Shown here: positions 33,721 to 45,580 of the stretch, in pieces | Layout of the letters: each line of letters begins with the position of its first letter | Position numbering within the stretch: the stretch's first letter is position 1 | Source: Pilaira anomala | Lineage: Eukaryota; Mucoromycota; Mucoromycetes; Mucorales; Mucoraceae | DNA length: 64,000 nt | Reading direction: 5' to 3' | Assembly (NCBI GenBank): GCA_025716855.1 | Contig: JAIXMQ010000067.1 | Coordinates: 78,106 to 142,105, forward strand | Program-made: the position numbers and the translations under genes | Notes under the pieces: model-generated | The model's input: the letters and a program-made list of their open reading frames with translations, nothing else | What the model was told of the DNA's origin: nothing | Database searches by the model: none

Positions 33721-34763
33721 AAATTTTCGTGTCAACCAGAGCATTCAACGCGACGAGAGTACTCGACTTCCGGCTAGAAATAATGTTAGTTTAAATATGA
33801 AAAAGAACGTATATGTTGTCGTATTTGCGTCATCTCTACTTATAAATATAAGTAGATCAGGGCTATAAACTAAACATTATAATAAAAACCTGACATATCT
33901 TCATAATAATACACATGTTTAACATTGTATATTATTATCAATATCTTGAACCTAAGGAAATATTGTATATTCAAATGCATATACAAATTGACGTAAAATA
34001 AGATCAATGGTAAAAAACCAAGATCAAATAATAAAATATAATTGAGAATAAAACAATACAAATAAAGTAAATACTCAATTCATATTAATAGAAAATAAGA
34101 GATATTTACCGGTAATAGTCTCGATACAAGCTTAGCTACCTTGTGTTGGGGTAAGAACGGCTATTACTGGCAAAAATACATTATTAATCTATTAATATTA
34201 AATAGTAATATTATATAACCTGTTTACAAAATAAATAAAAAAGAATAACATTGTTGGAATAAAGATTATCCCAGCAACTGTCAATTCTATCCCGAAACTG
34301 GGAAAACATGATATCAATCTAAGAATAAGGTTGATCAGGTTGTATGATAAAAAAAAATAGTTCTTGTCAATTTAAAAGTATGCGCATTTACCAATGAAAT
34401 CTGTAACAACGGAATCCAGACTAATAACAACCATGTAAGTAATTACAAGGTGATCTTTAGTCAGGAACCAGATATGTTGTTATCCAATCGGGTAGATAGG
34501 ATCCACGATTATTTATGGTCAATTCGAAAGAGTAGAACGTACTTATTCAAAAGCAGAAGAGTTGGGTATAGATTCATTTAAACCCATCAAAAAGATGGTC
34601 CTTATTCAAACACAACTCATCAGGATATTCAAGATATAAAAGATGATTATTATTTTAGTTTAGAAGAGTTCTTTCAGTTTTATTTTATCTAATAAATCAA
34701 CCCTAAGTCTTTTCTCATTAATTACTGATTGTCCACATATGTAAGAAACATTTAAAATAAGGC
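33721..34763. other. Intergenic stretch with coding debris
   Basis: No intact gene. On the plus strand near 34440-34690 there are coding-like fragments (e.g. SQEPDMLLSNRVDRIHDYLW, FKPIKKMVLIQTQLI) broken by frameshifts. These look like old transposon or gene remnants of unknown family. Confidence 0.4.
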
Positions 34764-35974
34764 TTACATTAGGACTTTGTTAAACTTACGTTTAACTCTT
34801 GCATCCTCTGAGTTACCTGTAACCTCAGAAGAGGGATAAGGAACCACAATGTATTGCGACAAAGGGTACGCAGAGTCTAAAATAAATATTTGAAATTGTT
34901 AAATTATATACACATTTGTGTCAATATGAAAATTGAAATTATATATCGCGACAGTTACCTGCAATAATGTATCCACCTAAAGGGAAATGTGCGGCGGGTT
35001 CAAGTACGTACTTTTGAGCAATAGCAGACCATTGGTAAGCACTTGCATCATGAGTACGACCTAATGAAACTTAGTGAGTACGATACTGTATTTAGTTTCT
35101 AAAAACAATAAATGTATTTACCTGAATCGCCAACACGAATGTAAGTAAATTTACATTGATGATCACAGACTGCTGTCAATTTCATGGAAAAGTCATTCTT
35201 TCGATCTCTCCAATGTTCAGCATGTTCTCTTGGTGCTTCAATCTTCACGTTTTTACCGTCAAGTGCACCAATAACACGTGGCAGGCGACGAATTCCAACA
35301 CCTGGCACACCTCCCTCAGGCCATTCAAATCTGTTGTGGATTTCGATGATTCTGCCAACATCTTTTGGCCACGTAATGATCCCACCGTATACATTGTGGA
35401 GAGCATCCAAGAATCTTCTAAAAAAATTGATATAGCTGCCATGGGATACACCGAATGCTATATTGGCTGTTCGGTAACCAATATGACAGTTAGCTAACCG
35501 CCATACGGCACAAGAAATTTGGATGTAGGGTGGTGTGTGGTTGTGAGCCGTTGAAATAAAAGCTGGGTCGTCACTAAGGTCGTTGACCAGCTTTTCGAAC
35601 CTCGTACGGTTCATACGATACATGGCACGGAAACTGGTGCGTGGGTTATCGTCATCGACCAAACGAGAGTGGCCGATTTGCCAGTAATGTTGGTCAGAGA
35701 ATGAACCACTTGGTGTTTCGACTCTAACGACGGTTCGAGTGCCGGTGATCAAGAAAGGCATGGCCTCGAAAAGGGAAGGGATGTCGAAAAAGAATGTTGA
35801 ATGCAACAGAAAGTTTTGTTGATCCAACATAATGCGTGCGTAATTTGCCAAAGCGAAAGGTGCGAAATGGCGTACACGTTGTTGCAAGAGTTCCTCTTGT
35901 CGCAAGAGTTCTTCTTCTTGCTTCTTAAGTACTAAGATGGCTGTAATTAAAGCTGTTACTACTGGAGTGTTCAT
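34764..35974 (-). CDS. PIF/Harbinger-type DDE transposase (HARBI1-like), probably 3'-truncated
   Basis: Exons 35974-35122, 35060-34959 and 34876-34764 read in phase. N-terminal coiled EEELLRQEELLQQ is followed by the helical region of Harbinger transposases (FRAMYRMNRTRFEKLVNDLS, HIGYRTANIAFGVSHGSYIN). The DDE_4-type catalytic core has the first Asp in RVIGALDGKNVKI, then DFSMKLTAVCDHQCKFTYIR-VGDSGRTHDASAY and the second Asp in GGYIIADSAYPL. The expected third acidic segment (V-E-x-x-FG-x-LKxR) is not found: the frame runs to a stop at 34764 soon after EDARVKR. Either a further intron leads to an unrecognised exon or the copy is truncated. Harbinger elements move by cut and paste into 3-bp targets; no terminal repeats were found by eye. 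Confidence 0.82.
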
Positions 35975-36602
35975 TTAATTTTTTAAAGAATAAGAAATAA
36001 TAATAAAAAAGATATTTTTTTTTTTTGTAAAGTAATAAAATGGGAGGATAACAATTTTTGGGAGAAATAAATGATGTACTACGCTGTCCTACAATATCGG
36101 GCGTCAAAAGCTTCAAAACATTCTCAAAAAGTAAAAAACATTCCCAAAACGACCTTTTGGGAATGTTTTTTGAAATTGTTACACATTTTGAAATTTGGCT
36201 GTGGAAAAAAAAAATTTAAAGTTTACAATTACTATTCTAGTCAATACTTTTTTCGCTGTTTTTCAGCTCCGTTTTATTATTTTTTTTGCTTGGGAACGCC
36301 CTAAAAAGTACAAATTTATTGAAGTCGGGGAAAAGAGTAGTAAAAAAAAAAGTAATAAAATCACGGATGACTTTTATCCGGATTTATAAAAAGTATAACC
36401 AGGCACATCGTCACGTGAATAAGGTTTTTTATAACTTTTGCATGAAATACACCATTACATCAAATTTTTTTTTCACATGGCATACAGGCAGGTTTTTTTT
36501 CTTATACGCCAGACAAACAGGAGTTTTTTTCATTATAAATCATCCTTTTTTTTTTTATTTTGTTCTTTTCTTTCACTTTCTTCTTTTTATATATATTTCA
36601 AA
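35975..36602. other. Divergent intergenic region between Harbinger and unassigned gene 2
   Basis: It holds a perfect hairpin at 36133-36171 and, from about 36448, a stretch that recurs at 39046-39185. No gene is seen; the open frames are driven by poly-T runs. Confidence 0.5.
36133..36171. repeat. Perfect 17-bp inverted repeat with a 5-nt loop
   Basis: AAAAAACATTCCCAAAA (36133-36149), loop CGACC, then TTTTGGGAATGTTTTTT (36155-36171). A partial extra copy of the left half (CAAAACATTCTCAAAAAG) lies just upstream at about 36115. It could be a terminator-like or transposon-end structure. Confidence 0.9.
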
Positions 36603-38494
36603 ATGAACCTTCCTTACCGCTCCATTTTTAATCTCTTCTTTTGCCACACTCCTTATCTAGAGAAGAGATTGTTCCAAGAAAAAAAAAACCTGTGCATAAA
36701 ACATGTTGTTATCAATGGTAAGTCTAATAATTTTATCAAAAAATAAATGATTCATTTTGTCTAATAAATCTCAAATAGAAAATGATCCTTTTTTCTTTTT
36801 TGTCCAAATTATAAGTAAAAAAAGAAAAAACTACCTGTTTTTTTGTGAAAAAAACCAGTATTATACTAAAAAAAAAACTGGTAAGTATTTTGGTGGCTTA
36901 AAGGCTAGTTGGAGAAAAATTCATCCGTGATTTTACTAATTCATTTTTTACTACTCTTTTACCCAGCACCAAATTTATTTTGGATGCCTATCAAAAAGAT
37001 CTTGATTGGCTTATTAATCAACGTTCAGTGCCAGCAAAATTAAAAGACTACTTAATTGTATTGAAGAAAGAAAAAGCGGTAAGCGATTTTTTTACTGTAT
37101 TTTGTTTGAAAAAATCACTAAATACGTTCTAATAACAGGCTGGAAGTTCTAAACTTAAAGCAGAAGCAGCCTTGCCTAAAAAGATTAGATGTGTTAACAG
37201 TAAAAACACTTTTAACATGATCGGTAACAACAATAACATTGGAAATATCCAACTTGGTGATACATATAGTGCATCCGAAAGTAGCAGCATAAATACAAAA
37301 CGCAAGGCTAATGATGACTTTGAAGAAATAACAAAAACGAAGAAGCCCTGTCAATCTGAATTTGAAGGAAATACTGAAGAAATCAACTCCATTTTGGGAA
37401 AATGGAACAAATTCCTTGAAAATAAGGAAAACTTTCACCCTTTTAGCCCAGAATACCACCATGTCATTCGTTGTGGAAAAACTGTTTCATATAGACCTTT
37501 TTTGAATAAGGAGCTTTATGATCAACATGTCAGCCAGCATGAAGAAAAGGAATATCCACTTCCAGAGGTTTGCATGTCATACATTGATAATATTATGAAT
37601 CAACATGATTTGAAAAAGTATAGAAAAGCAATTAGAAACGTACCAGAAGCAGAAGGCGAAGATGAAGATATCTTTTTATTTGTTGAAAATATATTTCAAG
37701 CCATATACAATTTCCATACCACTTACAAAGACATCCATGACGGTGAAACTGAATTCAATGGCCTTTTCTTGTTTCCCTTTTTAAAGGCAGTGGCAGCAGC
37801 AGTTGCAGCAGAGTTTGGTGCAGCTAAAACTGATTTTTGTTATGGTGAAGTTTGTTTAGAAGCGATGTCCACTCAACTAAAGGCGCTAAATATGCTAATC
37901 GATGGCCGAAACAAATATAATGCTGATGGGTTGATCCGAATGTACGGATATAAAAATTTAGAGATTCTCCTTCTAGAAACATCGTCTTATTTTGGATGTA
38001 GTGATCAATCCAAATCTAAATTTGACCACCATAAGGGCTTGTTTGGATCATTAGCCATGATAAAAACAATTGCTGATGAATATCAGTATGCATCAATCAC
38101 CACATTTAAAAAAGTAAAAGTTATCTTTGTTCACGCAAGTGACACAACAGTATGTTTATGGAGTATGTCATTCGTACCAGACGAAAGCATATATGAACTT
38201 TGGCTTGAGGATATACTTGAAATAAAACCAAGTATCGATGACAAGTTGGAAGCAATTCCAAATTTTATCCAGTTTTACTGGAAAACAAAAGAATTGTTGA
38301 AGCAAACTTCAAGAATAGTAATGGAACTCAAGAAGGAGCATGAGGCAACATTAATCAAAAATATGTTCAAGAAATCCAGCGACCTTACTTCCCTCTCCAC
38401 CGTTGTAAACCCGTCAATTCTTCGACTTATTGAAGATGAAGATAAAGCCGGTATGGCTGATCTTGGGCCTGTATTCAAGTCAAGAGGAGAATAA
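36603..38494 (+). CDS. Unassigned Mucoromycota-type protein, member 2 of the paralogous pair
   Basis: Three exons, 36603-36717, 36909-37078 and 37139-38494, give 546 residues with consistent phases. The start ATG follows a pyrimidine-rich leader duplicated at 39046-39185. Early residues form a helical region (DAYQKDLDWLINQRSVPAKL), then a short basic segment, an Asn-rich linker and a bipartite basic cluster (KRKANDD...KTKKP) that could be a nuclear localisation signal. The C-terminal core has NKYNADGLIRMYG, LEILLLETSSYFG, FDHHKGLFGSLAMIKTI, FKKVKVIFVHA, VCLWSMSFVP and IYELWLEDI. The order matches member 1 at 32242-33720. The ADG...LLLE arrangement resembles a PD-(D/E)XK fold with Thr-Ser-Ser instead of the x-Lys. 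This looks like an expanded lineage-specific family; function is unknown. Confidence 0.72.
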
Positions 38495-39574
38495 ACAACT
38501 GTATTTAGCATTTGACGTTTCTTACTCGAAACTTCTATATGTCATAAAATAAAAGCATTTTTTTTTTTTTGCTGGTTAAATTGGTTTTTTTTTATTAGAT
38601 TAAACAAATAATGAAGTAAACTTGGCTAGTATAAAACGTTTCTTTTTTTTGGATTTTCAGAAAAAACAAACAAAAATAATAAGAGCTATAAACCTCGGCC
38701 AAAAGGTTACACTATTTCTAATACATAGTATTTGGGAGACATTATTATTGTTCCTAATTCACAAGTTTTGAAAAGCTCTTAGGAAAAATATGCGTTACTG
38801 ACTCTTTTGAGATATTTCACTCTGGAAAAAAAAAAAAAAAAAAAAAGGTAGTACTTTTTTTTTTAACCTTTTTTTTATTAAAAAGGGCCTGTGTGTGTGT
38901 GTGATGGGGGAGTAACTAGTAAATTGTGTCCATAAATATCGGCTTTTACTGCCCATTCAATAAATTGATTGGATATCACGGAATTTCGGGTTGTGCAACA
39001 ACAAAAAAAGGTTGTTCTATATTTACATAGGAAATAGATTCGCGCACCACCATTACATCAATTTTTTTTTTCACATGGCATACAGGCAGGTTTTTTTTCA
39101 TTATAAATAATCTTTTTTTTTCGCTTTCTTCTTTTTACATATATTCCAAAATGAATCTTCCTTACCGCTCCATTTTTAATCTCTATTTTAACAAATAATT
39201 TAATTAAACCACTGGGGATGCTCCATCGGTGGAAACTTTATTCTTTTTTTTTTCTCTTTATATATATATTTATCTCATCTTTACTTTTGATTACTTTTAA
39301 TTTTATACTTATTGGTGCCAACCTGTAGTGGTAATATCCTTCCCCTTTGTATTTGCGTTATATATTTTACTAACTGTCCCTTAGTTGGATCATATTTTAA
39401 AATAAAAAGTATTGTCATATTTAAGCTCAGGTTTTATTTCTTTTTTTTTCTCGACTCAAGTCTGATTTGTGTGCTCAAGTAACGTCACATAAATCAATTT
39501 TAATAAAAAGGACGGCGTACATAGTAGAGGACGACCTCTACTGAGATCAAAAATAAAATGATAAAGCCTTCGAG
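38495..39574. other. Intergenic stretch with a duplicated promoter fragment
   Basis: AT-rich. 39046-39185 is a diverged copy of 36448-36641, the leader and first codons of unassigned gene 2, and is followed by TAA within about 20 codons. A (GT)n run lies near 38890-38901. No gene is seen otherwise. Confidence 0.55.
39046..39194 (+). pseudogene. Fragment duplicating the 5' end of unassigned gene 2
   Basis: Shared with 36448-36641 are CCATTACATCAA, TTCACATGGCATACAGGCAG, and AAAATGAA(C/T)CTTCCTTACC followed by GCTCCATTTTTAATCTC. After MNLPYRSIFNLYFNK the frame meets TAA. It is a relic of a second family member or of a mobile unit carrying this promoter. Confidence 0.75.
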
Positions 39575-40039
39575 TTATTCAGTCAAGCTATTTATTATAT
39601 CGTCCGCAAATATCTGAGAGTCGTTGTCAAGTAGCTTGGTAATGTACTCGTTATGCTCAGTTGTAAATGAGCTTTTTGGACCACTGTTTTTTTCGCTATT
39701 TTTATACCAATTTAGTGCAGTACGGTACTTCACGTTGAGTTCTCTTGCAACTTTAGCCACTAAGACACACTCTTGCGGTTGCTCAAGCATACGGTCGATA
39801 AACGATTCTCTGGTCGTATCACTATAAATACTGTATGGCTTGGTTGATTTAGTCAAATTATTAGATTTCAACGGCTTCGTAACTGATGGTTCACCGCTCA
39901 AGTAAGTTTCTCGATTGGTTATTGTTTCAAGAACGTCAATTTGTGTTAAAAAATCTTCCACTGGATCGTAAAATTTCCCTCCGTGTTCATTGAAAAGGTT
40001 TTCTTGTTCATCTTCATAAAGGAATGTAATTATTGTCAT
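39575..40039 (-). pseudogene. Tc1/mariner-type transposase, N-terminal part only
   Basis: A 154-residue frame with a homeodomain-like helix-turn-helix typical of Tc1-family transposases: SFIDRMLEQPQECVLVAKVA, RELNVKYRTALNWYK, FTTEHNEYITKLLDND. It ends right after the DNA-binding region and the DDE catalytic domain is absent, so the copy is truncated. About 140 bases upstream, near 40167-40182, TAAGCCCTACTGTA reads on the minus strand as TACAGTAGGGCTTA, a plausible terminal repeat next to a TA target. No partner terminus was found on the other side. Confidence 0.7.
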
Positions 40040-40221
40040 GTTGTATTTTTATAAAGAAGCCAAAAACTTCGGCTAATTTTAGTTACCAACTTGTGCCAAA
40101 AGTAATTTAACCTTATGACATTTATTTTTTAAAATCCAATCATTTTTTTTTTAGAAAACGCAAATTTCCATAAGCCCTACTGTATGGAAACAAGTGTCTG
40201 TGCTTTTTTCTTTGACACTGC

Positions 40222-41903
40222 TGTTTTTTTGTGACACATTTTTTTTTTGGAAACGTCATCAAAAATATGAGTAAAGAAAAAATTTACAAAATAACCCTGT
40301 TGTTCCTCCTTTTATACCCATTATTATCTTTTCTTTTGCAAAGTATGGTGTTCTATTGTTTGATTGTGATGCAAATGTAGCGGTTTTCTTACCGTGGAAC
40401 ATTTACAATGTTTTGACATGCCGCAATCAGCACCTCTCGAAGTGTAATGCATTAGTTCTCTACTTGCGGATTAGTATAGATCTCGACATTTCTTTATTCT
40501 TCATCTGTAATTAACTTACCATGGGATAGTTCCTGATCCTAGAAGTTTACTTGGGAGGTTAAGTGTATTGCTGCATAAAGATTTAAAGATTTGAATACCA
40601 GTTGCTTCTGGGTTTCTTCTGTCGGGTAACTTGTTCTATTTGTGATACAGTTAATATGGTGCCATAGTGTCGATTTTCTGCTGTCATCACCGGGTGTTTG
40701 CTTATTTAGTGTTACCGGTTATTGTCATGGCTATGACAGGTGTTGCTATGATAGGTGTTGCTCTGACTAATACTGGTGTTGCTTTAGTTGTTGTTGTTAT
40801 GATGGTAAGTTATTTTTTTTATATATATTTATTATGCTTCCAAATAGTTTCTAACAATTTCTAATAGTCATTTTAGAAATATTGCTATTTGTAGCCTGCT
40901 GGCACTTGAAAGCAAAAGGACAAAACGGTTGTTAAAGTGAGTTTTGACGAAGCTGTGTATCTCCTTCTTCTCCGTCCTCGTTTACGAGCGGTTCGTGCAG
41001 TTCAATCCTGCGTGTAATGGCACATAAAACCATACGGATATCGAAGGAGGAGTTGGGAGGTACACGTCAGCCTTCTGATTAGCGAGCTTTTAGTAGCCCG
41101 AGTCGTTCTTTTGTGGGATAGTGTCAGCAATGCAGCGATCAAGTTTTGTGAATTCTATTTTTTGGCGAGTATGCTCTATCTTGGTGTGTCCTGTCTCCTT
41201 CTCTTCCGTCCTCGTTTACGAGCGGTTCGTGCAGTTTAATCCTGCGTGTAATGGCACATAAAACCATACGGATATCGGAGGAAGAGTTGGATTGATGGTT
41301 CTCATCTTGATAGATGTCATCTCAAAAGAAAGTCTTATGAACAAAGGTTGATTGTTGCCACAACACCGCAGCAGTTAGTAATTCTATTTTTTTGGCGAGT
41401 CTGCTCTATCTTGGTAATTTCTGTCTCCTTCTCTTCCGTTGTATCCTTGGGACTTCAGCTAATGATGCTTCCTCGTGGTTTGTCTTGGGAAACTTTGAAT
41501 TTAGAAACTTTTTCTGTCCAGATTGTAAAGGCTGAAGCACTAGTAACTTTTTTTAAATAATTATTGTAATAAAAAAAAAAAATAATAAATAAAAAGTCCA
41601 GATTAAACTTAATTTCCTTTGACATGTTGTGATATATGGACACAAATAAACCCATTCTTTTTTAAAGTCTCTTGTCTTTATGTACCTCAAGATTGCCCCC
41701 AATAAGATTACACTATTTTTTACGACTAGACTTTTTTTTTATCACTATTATTTATCTTAACATTTATTATGAAGCCTTTGGTTAATGCATAAAGTTCAAA
41801 AAGCACCACATAAACTCATCTACCCCACAGTCAGGAACTCCAAAGGCCAAAAGCCTACCTCATAAATCGCATTTTTTTTTTTTTTTTTTGTGGTGCCGAT
41901 TGT
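40222..41903 (+). mobile_element. Dispersed repeat module B, isolated third copy
   Basis: A diverged copy of 24842-26614, with several internal deletions (e.g. the GTTGCTATGAC stretch is shorter) and an extra stretch near 40870-40960. It has no module A beside it, which shows A and B are separable. No coding gene is recognised. Confidence 0.8.
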
Positions 41904-42619
41904 AGCAAAAACATCTCATTTTTGAATGCAGTACTTTCTCAATTATATATATGACCTTCCCATTTTTAAATATAAATTGAGAAAATACATTAGTTAATAC
42001 AAGCTGCAAATAAATAATTAACAAATGTTGACACCCATACCTTTATTTCATATTTTTGAATATTGCCCTTTCTATTTCAAGTTTTGATTTTCTCATTTTT
42101 GAATTCGAAATTCTGTATTATAAGCACTTTTGAAGCTCCCATCTTTTTCAAATATCCCATCGATTCTTCAAAAAAGGTCAAAGTGGAAGTTCAAAAAGAA
42201 AAGAGAAAAAAAGATCAGTTCGAACTTCAAACTAATGAGGTTGTAGGCAACTGACCATCATTTTCTAAAGAGTGTCTAATTGAGATTATAACTAATTATG
42301 TATAAAACACCTTTATTTTTTACATTAAAAAATAGCTCTTGTTTTTGTAAGGCAGCAGCTCGTAATTTTGCATGAAAATCAAAAATCGCTGTGCACTCCG
42401 AAAAAAATAGATATTCACACTTCTTGAGTACATAAAGTAAATTGATAAATCATAAAAGAACTTATATTTCATAAAAGAAAAAAAAAGGTTTCCATAAACT
42501 ACACTCTTTTTATAGTTTTAATAGTTTAAGATAAAATTATTTTTCTACAGATATACATTATTTGTAATATTATTTTTTCTAACTACATCAAAACCACAGA
42601 AAATACATTTGATAAAAAA
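41904..42619. other. Intergenic stretch 3' of the transcription factor gene
   Basis: AT-rich, no gene seen. A short lysine-rich open frame near 42063-42254 shows no recognisable domain. Confidence 0.5.
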
Positions 42620-45580
42620 CTACCAATATCGTACATCAGCAGGTCCTTCTACCGTAGATACAGCCGTCGTTGTAACCGTAGTCGTATTCGGTGAATCCAC
42701 CGCTACCCTTTTATTCTCATCCTGTAAAAAACCCAATAAGAAACTCTGTGAAGGAGAACTAGGTAAATCCACCACCGATGATTTATTTGCCGGTGAGACA
42801 ATTGAAGAAAGTAACTGCGTATTTGACTGTGTTCCGAAATACGCGTTCCATTCGTCTGTATCTAAAGAGCTTGGCATTCCCCAGAACGCCGTACCAAGTG
42901 GATCGAATTGATCTGGTTGTGTTGTTGTAGATGGTCCAGGTATGATGCCCGGTGCAGCAAATGGATCCATAGTAGGTGTTGTATTAGTAATAAATGTAGG
43001 TGGTGATGAGGTATTATGCTGGTGATGATGATTATGAGGAGGATGATGATTTGAAGAAGATCGAACAGATGATATAGGCACTTGAGATGAAATGCCTGCA
43101 GTATTAGATGAATAGTTGCTCATATAATCAGTTGATGAACGTTGTTGTTGTTGTTGTTGTTGTTGTTGTTGCTGTTGAGATGTTGAATAATCAGACATAC
43201 TTGAACTTCGTATATTTCCTGCCTGTGGTGGCGATTGATTCCAATGATGTTGATTATTAAAATCAATCGTAGGAGGTCTATTAAAATTCATTTCTATTGG
43301 TGAAGAAGTCAATGGAGGTATTATATCATTGTCAGTACTAGTAGTAGTCATCTCTGGTGAATTTGGTACAGCAATAGATGGTGGTGGGCTAGGTTTATTG
43401 ACTTTTTTAGGTACATATTTATCACATTCTAACTTGATATCACGTAATCCAGCCAAATCACCAAGAATATTACAACATCTTGCAGCATTCATCCAAGTAA
43501 TTTCTAATTCATCCAGTGCACGCATGATACGATTGATATTGATTTTAGCATCAAATGCTTTTTCTGCTTCATCTGAGGATGCCAACTTGATAAAGATAAT
43601 ACCAGCTGTAAATACGAAAAAGACAGAAAAGTTATATACAAACTTCAAATGATTTTCACCTAGCATAATATTAATGATATCCAGAATAGACGAAGCTGCC
43701 GATTCACAAATTTCATAAGAAGGTAATGATATGGGTAATTGAGATTGAGTGGGCCCAGGAATAAATGACCGATGTAATAAAATGACAGTTGTATAATAAA
43801 TCATGTGTAATTGACAGATAGGAGAAGGAGGATCGGGTGTGATTTCACCTGCTTGAGTATTTGGTAATTTGTACTGTAAAGAAAGTGGCAAATTCTGATG
43901 CCATTGAGTTAATTGTTGATTTAATGTAGTCAAGATCATATCGATATGATGTGAAGATGTATGTTGTCTTGCTTTTGCATAATAAATATTCTTTAGGACA
44001 TGACCCAGAATATCACAAATCTTGATAGATTGAATAAATACTTCTAAAAGTTTGGCGGGCGGTCGTGCCGAGTCCTTACAGGTAGGTTTAATCAATTCAT
44101 CATCATCTACTGAAGGAAAGGGTACATCACAATCTCTTTCTTCAAAGTTGGCTGATCGACCATAAATTGCACTCGTGATTCTATCTACAATAAAACAACA
44201 CCAAAACACTCTCTTTCGTTTCTCTCTTTCTTCTGGTGAAATATTCCAATGATCACAGTTACGGTTTAAGCCTAAATCTTGAGCCATACGAAACGCCTAG
44301 AAAAAATAAAACAGTTTAGTATGCAATATAAATAAAAAATTGTTTGTTTGTAAGAATTTACCATGCCGCTGTACAACCAAGCACGAGCAGCTTTCATTGC
44401 GCCCATTTGATGACTAGCCATTAGTAATAAAGCCTGTACAGTAGAAATACGTGGTGTATCATAATAATCATCTAATAAACATTTAGCTCTTTCAAAAAAG
44501 ATATCACCAGCAGTATCAGGTAAATTTGGATCAGATCTCACACGTTCATCAGGGGAAACTCGGGACGCAATAGCATAAATTGCATTTAACAAGAGTGGAG
44601 AGATAGGTTCAAGTGGAGAAAGACTACATACCAATCTCTTTTTATAGAACATGGGTAGGACAGGATAAAAATGAGTCAGATACAACAGTACTAAATGTTC
44701 AGATAAATCTTTTGGTGGTAATTCCAATGGATCTACTGCTACATTGGTATACTTTGTTGTTGTGGTTGTATGTTTAGCATTGCTATTATTCACTTTGGAT
44801 TTATGACAGTATCCAGAAAGATGAAAGGCTCCGTTTTGATATGTTCGACTGTTTTGTAATAAATAAAATCCTGAAGATTTACCAAGATATCGAACTTGAC
44901 CATTCTCATCCATTGAGAGTTGACCTTTACTACTATCATCTTCTACTAATTCTGATTGACTTAAGGTAGGACTACTATTGAATAAAGGTGATAAGGAAGA
45001 AGATTCAGTTGTATTGTTGTTGTAGTTATTATTAGTATCGATTTTGATAGTTTTTCTACGTTGTCTACGTTGTGGTCTTGCTTTAATTTGTTCTCCTAAA
45101 GGTGTTTCTAATGGAGATTTTAACTCTTTGAGTAATTCTTTTGTTCGTGGATCTTCTTCCTCTTTCACAAAATCATTTAAATAACTTTCTAATTTTTGTA
45201 ATCTATTCTCTATTGCTTCAATATATCCTTTTGGTGGTCCCCTCTAATAATTTTTTTTAAAGAAATAAACATAAATATAAATAAAATTTAAAAAAAAACT
45301 ATTTCCGGAGAAGCGGATATAATTTTGGTTGTTGTTGTATAATCATGACTCACCTTTTTTGTGGTGTCTTTATAACTACATTCTAAATTAAATGCTAGAC
45401 AATTACTACAAACAGGTGCTGCACCATCACATTTTATCTTTTTTCTTCTACATAAATCGCTATTTTAAGAAAATTTAAATTTCCATGTACATAAATACAT
45501 AAAGGAGGCATATTTTTATTTTACCAGGCACGACTCACTCTCTGTCTTTTGACAGTAGCATCATCACTGCTTAAAGACAT
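42620..45580 (-). CDS. Zn2Cys6 fungal-specific transcription factor
   Basis: Exons 45580-45525, 45459-45354, 45243-44362 and 44296-42620 join in phase to 906 residues. The zinc cluster is at residues 19-46 (C-x2-C-x6-C-x6-C-x2-C-x6-C: CDLCRRKKIKCD, CSNCLAFNLEC), followed by the RGPPKGYIEAIENRLQKLE linker and coiled coil that sets DNA spacing. The middle region is the fungal_trans domain (LYLTHFYPVLPMFYKKRL, ARAWLYSGMAFRMAQDLGLN, RKRVFWCCFIVDR, GRSANFEERDCDVPFPSVDD). The C-terminal part is Ser/Asn/Pro-rich with a polyglutamine run (about 43140-43177) and is likely the activation region. A 54-nt in-frame segment in the last exon (43665-43612), GTGAAA...TTACAG, is a possible retained intron. Zinc-cluster proteins regulate metabolism or stress genes; the target is unknown. 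Confidence 0.92.

Noticed and set aside
36133..36171. Hairpin read as a bacterial-type rho-independent terminator
   Set aside because: The context is a eukaryotic divergent promoter, with T runs on both sides simply from the AT bias.
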